From Desmodesmus armatus (lineage: Eukaryota; Chlorophyta; Chlorophyceae; Sphaeropleales; Scenedesmaceae): a stretch of DNA of 64,000 nt. The notes under the pieces are model-generated. The model did not search any database, was not told the DNA's origin, and worked only from the letters and a program-made list of their open reading frames with translations. The stretch covers positions 110,679 through 174,678 of the forward strand of contig VIIQ02000186.1 of the NCBI GenBank assembly GCA_007449985.2, in the 5' to 3' direction. This document shows positions 12,318 through 23,788 of the stretch, in pieces. Each line of letters starts with the position of its first letter. Position 1 is the first letter of the stretch. The translations under genes and the position numbers were made by a program.

Positions 12318-12787
12318 CAAATGGCTGCAACACGCCCACAGCAACAGCGCCAGCACAGCTTGGCACATGCACCGGGACTGCTCCCTTTGCAGTGGGTGCT
12401 ACATGCGGCTTCAGCTGCGCATCTGGCCACTCTGCCAGTGCCAGCGAGCTGGTGTGCGGTCCGACCGGGCAGTGGTCAACACCTACCTGCACCCCCAACA
12501 CCTGCAGTGCGCCCATTGCAACAGCGCCCGCACAGCTGGGCGCATGCACTGGGACTGCTCCCTTTGCAGTGGGTGCTACATGCGGCTTCAGCTGCGCATC
12601 TGGCCACACTGCTAATGCCCGTGAGCTGGTGTGCAGTCCGACCGGGCAGTGGTCAACACCTACCTGCACCCCAAACACCTGCAGTGCGCCCACAGCAAAC
12701 GCGCCAGCACAGCTTGGCACATGCACTGGGACAGCGCCCTTTGCAGTGGGTGCCACATGCGGCTTCAGCTGCGCATCTGGCCACACT
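12318..12787 (+). repeat. Tandem 177-bp CCP-module repeats
   Basis: Three near-identical 177-bp units each encode a 59-residue module (C..P.ATAPAQLG.CTGTAPFAVGATCGFSC...). Two are whole; the third is cut by the transposon and finishes at 15721-15781. With the insertion removed the exon is exactly 3 x 177 = 531 bp. The high DNA similarity implies recent duplication. Confidence 0.9.
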
Positions 12788-15717
12788 CACTAGGCCGGCA
12801 GCCCCCTTATCCGGTCAAGCCCCACCCTTCACCCCTCGTCCACCTGGGTGTCAAGGGTGCGGTCAAGGGGGATGCTAAGCCCTTCACCCTCCTACCCTTG
12901 ACGGGTGAAGGGGGTAACCTTAGTGTGAAGTCCCCCCCCTTCACCCCCTAGGATGAGCCCCACGAGCCCCTGCGCTGGTTATGAGCTGCTCACACGCCTT
13001 TCAATGGCTTGAGATGACCATTTGGAGCAGCAGAGAAGCACCACATGCGATACCAGCCCTGTTGGGGGAGGTAAAGGCAAAGCATACGTCAGCTATGGTT
13101 GTGGGAACGTCACTGTCGCATGAGTCGCCTGAGAAAAGCTACAAACTGCTTGCAGAAAACGTTGTGTGCGACACCGTGTTGGGGTAAGCCGAAAGTGATA
13201 TCGCACACATGGCGCGGTTCACCTTCCAAGCGGTATACTGAATCATGACCAGGCCACCATACGGCTACAACACTTACAGTAAGTACCAAAAGTCTATGTG
13301 TTGTCTCTGTGTCCCAGTCAGTCGATGCTGGGGAAGCAGCAGAGCAACATCGAATTCAATCAGACTTCACCAGAAGCTGTAGGCCTACACCGACGCCCAC
13401 TCACACTGTTTATCCGTTTTAGGAGTCTCTTGGATCCATAACAAGCAGTCAACAGCACCCCACGTGCCTCTACAAGCGCATGCTTCTGCTGAGCAGCAGC
13501 ATGCCTGCAACAAAGCCAGCAGCACCCCAGGCCCTGCAATCCTCTCTAGCGTGCTCACAGTCATGGATGCATCCTGAAAGCCGCGGACGTGGAGACAAAG
13601 GACGGTGCCAGCAGAAGACCCAGCAGAGAATACCATAGGTCCCCACCCCTGCATGCTTCACAGCGGTGGCAACGGAGGCCCTAGCAACTTTGGGCCATAT
13701 GATCAACGTCGGGGAGAGCCTGAGCACCAATAGGAGCAACAATTCCGGCAGAAATGCACCTGGTGAGGCAACAGCAGCACCAGCAGCGGATGTGCATGTT
13801 GGACGCGGAGCACGACTTGCAGCAGCACCAGCTACAGCAGCACCACCAGAAAGTGTAGGCATGTAAAGCATGCTATTTGCGACGCCAGCATGCACAACCT
13901 AGACCACTGCAGCTGTGTTGTTGTTGTGCTTCTCTGCTAGATGCAGCCCAAGACGTGGCCTGTTTTGTGGCTCAAGACACACCCTGTGCTTTGCTCGCAG
14001 AGCTGATGACTCAAGCCCAAAGTGTGGAAGTCCGCAACACCTCTGACTGCAAGGCTGAGGCAAGGGCTGTCATGACACGAGACAAGGCAGTACACTGAGA
14101 CATATAACGCGCATTACTACAAGAGCAATCCTCGGGCATGCCACAGGCATGCTGCCAGAGACATGGAGACATGGCAAGGACAGCAGCATGAAAGGTAGGC
14201 AGATATCCCTGCTTTGGGGGACAATTTTTCAAGGAAAACAGTCTGCATACCCAGCACGCAGGCGGGATAGGCAGACATGCATGTGCGTTCAACAGGCATG
14301 CTCAGCAGAAGTACGATGGCCAGCCAAGAGCCAGCAGTGCGTGTGATCGTCAAACATGCATTTCATCTTGGGCATTGACAGTCGGGGCTGACATGCAATA
14401 AACAGGGCCAGGACTGATACGTGCTGTTGCAATTTCTGCACACATCACTTATGTAGTCGTCAGGTGTGATGCTCAGAGACATTCATGCCTACTGCTGCCG
14501 TGCAGGATGCTGGCAAGCTGCTATGTCAAGCACCTGAGATCGTATCTTAGGAAAAGGTGCAGACACATCCAACTTTCAGCAGGCTGAGTCACATGCTACA
14601 AGTGTGTGACCAGCGACAACAATTCACGGACCTATTGCGTCATTGCATGGCTAAGTGTTGCTGCTGGGTGCCCGCACCAGCACGGCATGCATGTCCTCAC
14701 ATGGGTGGATGTGTGGGGTTAAGATAGGGGTGTGTGGTCAGGTGGCTGTGGTGGGGGCAACTTTGTTAGCATTGGCATGTTGCTGCATCAGCGAAGTGTG
14801 GTTAGCACTGTACATACCATGCTGTGCACTGTCAAGACGCCGCATGTTGTGCATCACCAAGCAGGGTAAACCGCGAGTATGTGGTGGTGGCGGTGGTGGT
14901 GTAGGGGGGTTCCCTTCTGTGCTTAGCACACATGTCCCAGCGACAGCTGGGGCGAGATTTGTTGTGCGCTGCTGCTGCTGCTGCTGCTATCAGATGGACT
15001 GCAACCTTATGCGCCAGCTTGCACCCCGGCCAGCAGACAGATTTTACTGGAGGCTTGTTGTTGTGTTTGCTATCTATCACCCCTGCTTACTGTCATCAGA
15101 TCTGACATCTCCACCTTTCCGCCCTTGTGTATGGCGGAGGGTATGGTGCTGCATGGCATGGCATTGGTGCATGCTTGTCACCATGAAATCATGTGTCGGT
15201 AGCTGTGCTCATGCTTGTTGGCATGGCATGTGGCATTGGCAACTATGAACCACCCGTGCAGATATGCAGAGCATATATGCGTGAGTATTCTTTCAGCACT
15301 GTTCATGCATCATGCATGATGCTGCCAGCACTTTGACGCGCAGCTGAACATACTACGCGTAGTAGGCAGGCTTGCTACCACACCCGTGACGACCTCAACA
15401 CACAGCCAAGACTGAACAAAGCCCAATCGACATTGCGATGTCCAACACAGTGCCCTGCACGTGCCAATGGCTGCTTGACATTGCCCCAAAATGTGATGCA
15501 CAACACAGTCAAGCCCCTTGGTGGGAACCCCCTTGTCCAGCACGCGCCAAGCCCATTATCTGCATGGCGGCTAAGGCCCCCCCCCCTTCACCCAGTAGGC
15601 GTCAAGGGGGCCCCTTCACCCTGGCTGCCCCCCCTTGACGGCCGCACGTCAAGGGGGTTGTCCAGCCGTCCAATAAGGTTACCCCCTTGACCGGATAAGG
15701 GGGCTGCCGGCCTAGTG
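12788..15717. mobile_element. CACTA-type (EnSpm) non-autonomous DNA transposon, 2930 bp
   Basis: The ends form perfect ~32-bp terminal inverted repeats starting CACTAGGCCGGCAGCCCCC and running through TTATCCGGTCAAG. A 3-bp target duplication ACT lies at 12785-12787 and 15718-15720. CACTA termini and 3-bp duplications define the superfamily. Just inside both ends are many copies of GTCAAGGGGG and GGTGAAGGG in both orientations, as expected of transposase-binding subterminal repeats. Interior open frames (longest ~197 aa at 14655-15248) show no transposase signature, so it is probably mobilised in trans. It sits inside a coding exon of the sushi protein, in the third tandem module. Confidence 0.95.
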
Positions 15718-16624
15718 ACTGCCAGTGCCAGTGAGCTGGTGTGCGGTCCGACCGGGCAGTGGTCAACACCTACCTGCACAGGTGTGAATGTGTCAATCGG
15801 CCTGCAACTTCAAAACGTAGTAGCGCCACACACCCGCCAAGGGAGACATCCCCCTACATGCAGCTCATCTGCATGGCTTAGCAGCAAAATCCTCGCTAAT
15901 GTCTTTTCTTACTGCTCTTGCTGTTGTCTGCTGCAGCAAACCCGTGTAACGCAACAACGTATCAGATCAACCATGGGCAGCTCAGCGACTGTGTGGGCAG
16001 TGTCTCCAGTGGGTCCAGCTGCGATGTGGCTTGCAGCGCGGGCTACTCAGCTAGCACAAGCACTGTGACCTGCACTGCCGGCACGTTCACAACTGCTACC
16101 TGCACAGGTAGGCAGTCATTGCGAGGGTTGGGGAATCCTGCCAACCGCGCCAACATGACTGAATGCTCATTGACATTTTGGACATGGCATGCTGGAGGCA
16201 GTTGAAATCACAAATTTCAGGGAAGCCTCAACGAGAATTCCAGGTTGACGGTGCACTCCATGGGTGGCCACCCACCGAGACACTAACACACCCTTCCCAC
16301 CCTCTGTTTTGCGTTGTCTGCTTGCAGCCAACCCTTGCACAGCGCCAGCAGCTATTGATTATGGCACAATCACCTGCGCTGGCAGCACCAGTGTCAGCAG
16401 CGGGACCTCATGTGCTGTCACATGCGAGAGTGGCTATACACCAACAGCCGCCTCTGCCATGTGTTCAGCTGGCAGCTTTGAGGCAGCAAGCTGCACACAA
16501 GGTATGTTGCAGCTTTGCTTGGCAGGGCGGTTGTGATTGCACATACCCTAGACCTGAGAAACTGGGTCACGCAGCTGTACTGCAGTGAACTGTCATGCAG
16601 CGTACTGCAGTAAAGTCCATTTAG

Positions 16625-16675
16625 TGTGGAGAGTACCGCCCAGCTGTGAAAGTATCCAATCATAACACCCCCCCT
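16625..16675. repeat. Dispersed repeat, copy 1 (possible LINE tail)
   Basis: The segment GTGTGGAGAGTACCGC...GTGAAAGTATCCA, followed by a C-rich tract, recurs at 63505-63555 downstream of the LINE remnant with few mismatches. This copy is in the intron between CCP exons 16328-16501 and 16949-17116. Confidence 0.7.
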
Positions 16676-18133
16676 TCCCCGGGAGCCCCCAAGTAGAGCG
16701 TATTGTAGTGCCCTGCCCTGCTGAGACTGCTGAGACTGTTGTGTTGTCATAATCATGCACCTAAAGCGAAGCAGCAACTCTTTGAGTGCACACCACATTG
16801 TCAGCTGTCACGCAGCACAAAGATCAACCCCTCCATGTAGATGTTCACAACCTGTGCCAGAGTCTGTGCATCCGTCCCTGTAGTACCAATGTTCCTGTTG
16901 AGATGGATATCTTTGTTGTGTCCGCTCGTGCCGCCTTGCTGTTTGCAGTTGGTTGCGCAGCACCTGCGCCTATCGCCAACGGTACTGTGGCATGTCCCGG
17001 CCCCGCACCATATGCTGTGGGGACGTCATGTTCTGTGGCTTGCGGCACCGGCTATTTGGCCTCAGCTGGCAGCATCATGTGCTCAGCTCAAGGCACCTGG
17101 AGCACCACATCTTGCGGTGAGTGTCACTTTCGTTGTCAGTGACGCAAGCAGTGCTGAGGGCTTGAAGGGGCGGGGGAGGGGGGCGGCAGGCAGGGGCGCT
17201 AGCAGGTGGGGGGAATAGCAATGGTGAGAGTTGTAGACTGTCAGATGAACAGAAGTGCTGGCAGCAATCTTATTTTGTGGGATGCATGTGATAACACGAG
17301 AACAGCCTCACACAGTGCATCGCCACGCATCGGAGCTGACTGCGGAATTGTGTCCCTTGTGTCGTTCTTCGCACTTCATCTGCCTTGCAGACTATGCAAC
17401 GACGTTCAAAGACGAAGCAATCGCGTTCAACAAACGCATCGCGTACTCCTTCCTGCCAATGCCCGTTACCGACAACTCTCTCGGCGCGGACTGCGCCTGC
17501 ACTGCCGCTGGCGGTTACTACCCGATGCCTTGCCAATGCAACAATGGGCAGTGCGCTGCTGCGGTCGCCATGACGGACCTTCCATGCGGCTGCAAGAACA
17601 CGACGATTTGGGGCACGACCAAGGGCAACACGGAGCTCGACTCCTCTTTGTACGCAGTCGCGGAAGGCAACGAGGAGACCAGCGACGCAAGGTGCATGGT
17701 CAACAGATGGGAGACGGACCGTGTCATGATACGCCCAGCTTGGTACACGTTCACAGCCCCTGCCAATGCCACGATCACGATGGACACTTGCTGGTATGAG
17801 GCCGCCAGCAACGCACAGACGCCGACCTTCCACTGCGACTTCTACAACAACGACAACGTGACAAACTGTCCCGACCAGATCAACACGATCATCATGGTGT
17901 ACGAGGCAGGTCCGGCTGGGTTCGAATGCTCTGGCAAGACCTGCCTTGCTGGCAACGATGCCCACAGCAGTGGCAGGCAGTGCAGCAAGGTAACGGTGCC
18001 TGTCCAGGCAGGCAAGCAGTACGTGGTGGCAGTTGGCGTGTACAACCTGTGGGGCACTACAGCAAACGCGGACAGGAACAACAAGGGGCCTTTCAGACTT
18101 GTGTTGACCAGCGATCAGGCCTGCTTGGCTTAA

Positions 18134-20797
18134 GGCCATCGCACATGTTGCGGTGATTGTCGTTGCTGTCATCATGCAACATGCGGCACCATGTTGCGAT
18201 GTGGCAGAAAGCTCTTGCCAGCAACGTCACCCTGTTGCAGGTCCTAGCGGTGGAAGGACTGTCCACAGTAGCACCACTGCACTGATGGTGCTGCCGCATT
18301 CACATCACGTGGGCACCGTGCGGCAATTGAGCAGTCTTGTACTGTGCATATATGAATGGCTGAAATGCCCCTTCTCACCTTCATAGCTACAGGCGCAGCA
18401 TGGGTATGTGGTCCACATACCTGATACATCATTGGGTTGCGCACTGCATGACATGCGCGTTTTTTTAGGTGTGTATAGACGTGTTCATGGACTTGACCCA
18501 CAACTCAGTTTGCCAAACTGCAATGTTTGGAACATTGCACTAGGACTTGGTCTGTCAGAGATGGGTGCTGCATGGGCACATGACACATTTGGAGCATGAC
18601 ATTTTGCCTTTGTCGTGTCCACTGTTTGACAGCATGCACTGTCCTTGAGTTCATGGACAATGATACTTGAAGGAGGCTTGCCGCATGGTATTTGTTGCCT
18701 TTGTGATGTGAATGGATACTGCTTGAAGGGGCGGCTGCCTCTTGGGATTGGCAGGCTCCGATGGAAGGGGCAGACTTCTCAGGTAGTCGCTGATGGCCAT
18801 CACTTCACTTGCATGCTTTGGCAAGGCAGCCGTGATAGGGTGAAGGATTGTTGTCATTGCATGATGTGAAGAGGGCACATACTGGCAATGCATGGAGTTG
18901 AAGGGAACGTGATCGTGAGGGGGGTTTACTGGCAAGTGCAGGGTGGTGTGATGGGAGGACTCTTCCGGAAAGCTCAATGCGGCGCCTCGATGATGTGAAA
19001 GTCGTTTTGTTTTTGAACAAGGGGCTTTTTTTGGTTGTGTGAGTGAATCCCTAGGCACCCTTTGTTGACAGATGATCGGCTTGAACAGCTGCCAAAGATA
19101 CTGCGTGGGAGGAAGGCATACTGGTGGTGGCATATGGGAGGCATATAGGCCGGCGCCTTTGTGGAACGAAGACTCTTCGGTGTTGAACACATGTACACAC
19201 CAGCATTGCGCAAGGGTGGGGGCGGGGAGGCTACTGGCAAGTGGCCCAGCAGAGTGCAGGGAGTGCAGTTTGGAGTGGAGCACATGTTGGCGTTTGGCAA
19301 GGGAGGGCACAGTGACAATTGCCTTTGTGGGTGTGAAAGGATTGTTGAGAAGGGGAGGCAATGTTCGCTTGCACAGTACAGGCGTACTGGCAGTTGCCTT
19401 TCTGGAATGAAGGCAGTGTTGTGTGGAGGGATGAGCGTTGAGGGAGTAGTGGTGTACTGGGATGGACTGCACACTGGCACTTCCTGTTGTGGTGTGATCT
19501 GACTGCGCTGGGGCCAAGGGATGCTCTGGTTGAGGGCGACCAGCATCATGTCGCACTGTGCAGCGCTGTTGTTCATTTGCCAACCAAGTAGCAACGCTTG
19601 GTAGTCCAAGGCGCGCAGTTGGTAATTTGCTTGAGACTCAGATATTGCTATAGACGGCAGCAAACCGCCACCTCATGGTGTACCACAGATGCCTCTGAAG
19701 CACAGATCAAGTGCACTGCACCCCCAATATTTTCGTAGTGTCACATCCAGTTGGGCCAGCTGTGCAGCTCTCTGCATGTGCAGGGCGCGGCAGCTTGCAG
19801 ACTCAGACCTTACAGTATGGCACAGGGATTGGTGACAGAGTCCCACTTTAGGCACTCGTAGCGACCCCAAGGCTCTGGTGAGGAGTATATGCTGTACTAG
19901 TGTGCATGTACCCAGCCTCGCAGGCTATGTTCCAGGGCAATCACAGGACACCCACAATCCAGCAAGAAGCTCTGCAACACCTAGCTTGCACCAGATGTCG
20001 CAGGTCGCATGCGGCTGAACACACAAGTGGAAAATGTGATGATGTATCTCGTTACCATTCCACCACACGCTGACATGATCGCTGTCCTAGCCAAGACAGC
20101 CCTCTTCAACAAACCCAAGCCCATTGCCATGGACAAGTTGCATTACACCACCACTCAGTCAAATAATCGCACCGGCCTCAAACGCCTGCAAGCTGAGACA
20201 AACCAGCAAACATCTAATAGCAATTGCCAGCATCACATGTGGCAATTGCTACTTGTAATACAACGGGTAGCTATGGGCACCACCGCTGCTGGCGCTTTTG
20301 CTGTTGCTGCCACAGCTGCTGGTGCGCGGCAAAAAAGTGATCCTGCTGCTGTGGCGTGCTGGTGCTGGAGTCCATTTGGCTGGGTTGGCAGCAGCAGATG
20401 ACACCGAGGTTGACCACTGCCTGTCTGTGATGAGCCGCGTGGAAGGCGGGGACCTTTGTGAAAGCGCTGGGACAACCAGTAAAGAAGGTACTGTACACTC
20501 AGGCGGCAATTACTGCATGGCAGGTAAGACCCTAGCAGGCCATGCAGAGGGTATAAACACACAGCAGCAGCAGCAGCGGTGGCAGCAGCAACAGCAGCAG
20601 CAGCAGAGGTCAGCGCAGGTGTGCACAGTAGTTGCGGAGGGAGCTGCATGCTGCAGCATTGCATGTAGATCATACATTGGTGGTTGCTGAAGCCTTTCTT
20701 GGCATGCCCACAAGCCAACTGCTCATAACATTTATTACTGACTTGCAGAGCAGCACCTGTGCTTTGCTGTGTGCTGAACCTACAATCCCTACAAACC
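18134..20797. other. Gene-poor region with long uninformative open frames
   Basis: Minus-strand frames of 310 aa (18651-19583) and 229 aa (18974-19663) overlap each other and are His/Ser/Pro-rich, with no domain I recognise. The plus strand shows loosely repeated phrases (CTGGCA...TTGCCTTT..GG..GTGAA) between 18700 and 19500, suggesting a decayed tandem repeat. A 130-aa plus frame at 20009-20401 is also unassigned. CAG runs occur near 20563-20610. Confidence 0.4.
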
Positions 20798-20800
20798 CCA

Positions 20801-21072
20801 GGGGTCCACCACAAACCTAAGACCCGGGGGGGGGGGCAAATTTGCTCCTACCCCTCCCCCTGTGTCCATTTTAGGCTGTTTGGCGCACAGACCCCTCCCC
20901 CCGTGTCGGCTTTAGGCTGTTGTTAGGTACTGCTGTTCCCCCCTATGGATGGGCCTCTGAACCCCTCCCCTCCTTGACGATTTAGGCTCGTTTCTCGATC
21001 GACCCTCCCCCGTGCAAAAAATAGGCCCGTGCGTTGCCCCCCCCTCTTGGCCTTGGGTTTGTGGTGGACCCC
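20801..21072. mobile_element. 272-bp MITE-like inverted-repeat element
   Basis: Left end GGGGTCCACCACAAACC and the reverse complement of the right end match perfectly for 17 bp and then well into an AAG.CC...GGGGGG tract. CCA flanks both sides (20798-20800 and 21073-21075), a possible 3-bp target duplication. The interior repeats CCCCTCCCCC..GTGTC and TTTAGGCTGTT in near-tandem fashion. No coding capacity. The superfamily is unclear because it does not begin CACTA. Confidence 0.7.
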
Positions 21073-22069
21073 CCACTTGTGGACCATGCAGCCTGGAAGT
21101 TATACCTCTGCCAACAGCAGTCACACTCGCCTTACGTAGCTCAACCTCCACTGGGACACACCTGCCCCTGCCACCATTCAAGCCACACTGTGACCAACCA
21201 CTGCTGCTGGCGAGGCACGGCAGCCGGATGCAGCCAGCATGAGGCTGCACCAGCCCCCATTGGGCTTGGCCACCTGCTGCTGCTGCTGCCAAAGGCAAAG
21301 CATCTGCCGCTGTTGCCACCCTGTTACTGCTGCCTCCGTTGCTACCGCAGTTGCCACCAAAGCTGCTGCTGGTCGTGCTGTTGCAGCCCCTGCCGCTCAA
21401 AGGGCAGCGTACACTGTGCCACAGGTGACCACATTTCTGGCGAATCCGGCACCAGCGCCACAACGCCTCGATTACAACTGCAGCCACAGCACCAATCCTC
21501 GTCATACCCGCTGCTGCTGCTGTCGCTACCGCACGCGCAGCTGCTGCTGCTGCTTGTCGCAGCCGCTGCTGCTGCTGCTTGTTGCAGCCGCTGCTGCTGC
21601 TGCTTGTTGCAGCCGCCGCTGCTGCTGCTGTCGCCACTGCACGTGCAGATGCTGCTGCTTGTCACCGCCGCTGCTGCTGCTGCTGCTGCTGTCGCAACTG
21701 CAACTGCAAGTGCAGCTGCTGTTGCTTGTCGGGGCCGCTGCTGCTGCTGCTGCTGTCGCCACCGCACTCGCAGCTGTTGCTGCTATTCGCAGCCACTGCT
21801 GCTGCTGCTTGTCGCCACTGCACGTGCAGCTGCTGCTGCTTGTCGCAGCCGCTGCTGCTGCTTGTCGGGGCCGCAGCTGCTGCTGCTGCTGCTGCTGTCC
21901 CCATTGCACGCACAGCTGCTGCTGCTGAATGCAACCGCTGCTGCTACGGTTGCAGCGCGGCTGCATTGGCACGACTGCCCCACCCAGCACAGCGGCACAG
22001 TGATGCAGGTGGCTCAGCAGCAGCTGGGCAATCAGCTGAGCGGTGGTGGCGCCGCTGCCTGCTGATACA
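21073..22069. repeat. CTG/CAG-rich compound minisatellite
   Basis: From about 21490 to 21950 the plus strand is an irregular repeat of (GCTGCTGCTGCT)TGTCGCAGCC and GTCGCCACTGCACGTGCAG blocks. It is open in several frames on both strands (Cys/Leu, Ala, or Gln/Ser runs), so I treat those frames as repeat translations rather than genes. The flanks (21073-21490 and 21950-22069) hold no recognisable gene. Confidence 0.8.
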
Positions 22070-23034
22070 TCAATTCTGAGCCCTGTTGCGAGGGCCACTG
22101 CAGGGTTCGTCAAGGTGCACCTGCCGCACTCGGGGCCACACAGGCTCGTCACCAGGGCCCTGCAGCAACACAGGCAGTAGCAGCAGTAGCAGATCAGCAG
22201 CAGCCACACAGGCAGTAGCAGCGATAGCAGATCAGCAGCAGCCACACAGGCAGTAGCAGCAGTAGCAGATCAGCAGCAACCACACAGGCAGTAGCAGCAG
22301 TAGCAGATCAGCAGCAACCACACAGGCAGTAGCAGCAGTAGCAGAGCAGCAGCAGCCACACAGGCAGTAGCAGCAGTAGCAGATCAGCAGCAACCACACA
22401 GGCAGTAGCAGCAGTAGCAGATCAGCAGCAACCACACAGGCAGTAGCAGCAGTAGCAGAGCAGCAGCAGCCACACAGGCAGTAGCAGCAGCGGGAGGGAG
22501 TGTGTCAACAACCAGGCACAGCCCACCAGCACACATGGGCACTGCAACTTGTCCAGTGACGCAACTGCTCTGGTTGTGAAGAAGCTGACATCAACGTCAA
22601 CATGCTTGTGGCATTAAACTGTGTCCCTTAGGTAGCACCCCTAGGTAGCGGCACTGACATGAATGGAGTTGCATGCCATTTGGCATGCGCATACAGGCAC
22701 TGACGACAGCAAGCATGCATCGATACTGCACCTGTACTTTTGAAAAGGCAAGACAGCATACACTACTTGCAGGCATACAGACCCCTACCGGAAGACACGA
22801 CAACATGACTTGAAAACGATACCCCATAGGTACTCCCCCCCCCCCTCCCCTGCACGCCGTCCCCAGCCGTGGCACACCTTGCATCTTGCGTGGGCGTGTC
22901 TGCCTACACCACTGCTGAAGGGCCTGGTGAGCCCATGCTGAGCTACGCAGGTCGCCAGTAAAGCACTGCAGCATCGCCAGCAGGCAGGGTTGTGGCAGCT
23001 GCAGTAGCTTCATGGGTTTCTCGCCAGCTGCCAT
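22070..23034 (-). pseudogene. Relic of an F-box-like/LRR family gene
   Basis: At 23034 leftward, after a GCTTGCAGg acceptor, the family head is readable (MAAGEKPMKLLQLPQPCLLA, GDLRS) but loses the SLFSAAR segment and decays by ~22900. At 22159..22070, after a GTTGCTGCAG acceptor, the family terminal exon is readable (GPGDEPVW, then stop). The whole LRR body between them is missing; that space holds the 38-bp minisatellite and unrelated sequence. Head and tail in the right order and strand point to one gene gutted by deletion and repeat expansion, not two separate insertions. Confidence 0.75.
22163..22492. repeat. 38-bp minisatellite, about 8.5 copies
   Basis: The unit is CACACAGGCAGTAGCAGCAG followed by TAGCAGATCAGCAGCAAC, with small variants (AGCAGC for AACCAC, loss of TC). 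Copies abut directly with no spacers. Confidence 0.95.
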
Positions 23035-23788
23035 CCTGCAAGCAAGCAAAGAAACATCAAGCACACATGAATGTGGCCCCATGCATTGCTGTTCATATGC
23101 AAAGGAATCAAAGCAAAAGCTGTTGCTGTGGTTTGGTTACATGCGCCTTGCGCACACTGAGCAAACAACACCGGCAGGACTGACTGTACCGAGGGAGGCT
23201 GATTGCAATGCAAAGCAAAAGCAGATGAGCCGACTGTGAAGTACAAAAGTGCCATGCCCACTAATACAGGCCCGGTTTGAGACTTGAAACCTGCACCTTA
23301 ATCTTGGATGACTCCGGGGGTGCAGGTCACCTTCTAGAGCTGCAGATCTGCGGCTAAGCCTGGCCAGGCATGGTCCTGGGGAGACATGTCCCGCAACAAC
23401 ATCCAACCCGTGAGTTTCAATAAGCATTTTGGCCTCACCTGGTGGCGTAGCAGGCTTCAAATCTCTCTCCCTGAGAACTGAGTCGTGACTGCTGATCAGC
23501 TTGGGTGGCACTGATCCAACTACCAGGCTAGTTCCTTTGCAACAGCTCCTTGAAGTTCGACTGTAGAGACAGCCAAATGTGTTATAAAACATAATAGCGT
23601 CGACCCCACTTAAAGAGGGCCAAATCAGTCAGCATGTCGTTCAACCCCTTTTGAAATCTGACAGATGCCAACTGACACATTGTTCCGAGCTCACCAGGCC
23701 CCCAAGTACTTCACAACATATGTACATCACTCCTGACGTGATCTTCTCGACTTTTGGTGCCGCAGAACGTTGTGAGACGCTTGGCAAA
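23035..23788. other. Spacer upstream of a plus-strand secreted-protein gene
   Basis: A 151-aa minus-strand frame at 23137-23592 is open but matches no family I know. The promoter of the gene starting at 23789 should lie at the right end. No clear TATA or initiator could be fixed. Confidence 0.35.

Larger units (their letters stand above)
10996..18133 (+). pseudogene. Sushi/CCP-module secreted protein, disrupted
   Basis: Inferred exons: 10996..11507, 11891..12079, 12318..12787 plus 15721..15781 (one exon split by a transposon), 15937..16107, 16328..16501, 16949..17116 and 17391..18133. All internal junctions are phase 1, typical of shuffled CCP modules. The product starts with a signal peptide (FLLLIMSFLACSCAAG) and a Cys-rich region with TCSST and GTC motifs. 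Seven CCP-like modules follow, one per exon except three tandem modules in exon 3, each with the Cys pattern and GxWSTPTC ending. The C-terminal ~247 aa look like a beta-sandwich of bacterial pre-peptidase C-terminal type (WYTFTAPANATITMDTC, CLAGND, VQAGKQYVVAVG). Two lesions are visible: a frame change near 11370-11380 within exon 1, and the CACTA insertion, which brings a stop at its first bases. Likely a surface or extracellular adhesion protein. It may be non-functional in this allele, or the frame change may be an assembly error. Confidence 0.75.

Noticed and set aside
12280..12878. Long alternative-frame proteins over the sushi repeats
   Set aside because: They are shadows caused by the 177-bp repeat length keeping all frames periodic; only the frame with regular Cys spacing and phase-1 splice sites is credible.
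13385..15248. Possible transposase frames inside the CACTA element
   Set aside because: Frames are short, Ala/Arg- or Cys-rich and overlap each other on both strands; no transposase motif is visible.
18651..19663. Overlapping 310-aa and 229-aa minus-strand frames
   Set aside because: Two different frames are open over the same DNA, composition is His/Ser/Pro-rich, no domain or exon signals were found, and the plus strand looks like a decayed repeat.
21034..22065. A 343-aa open frame on plus (and long Gln/Ala/Ser frames on minus)
   Set aside because: It is almost entirely translation of a CTG/CAG minisatellite, open in several frames on both strands, with no start or splice support.
22163..22492. 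CRISPR-like array of 38-bp repeats
   Set aside because: Units abut directly without unique spacers and the sequence is eukaryotic; it is a minisatellite.
23137..23592. A 151-aa minus-strand frame suggestive of a mobile-element protein
   Set aside because: No motif from reverse transcriptase, integrase or transposase families could be found.
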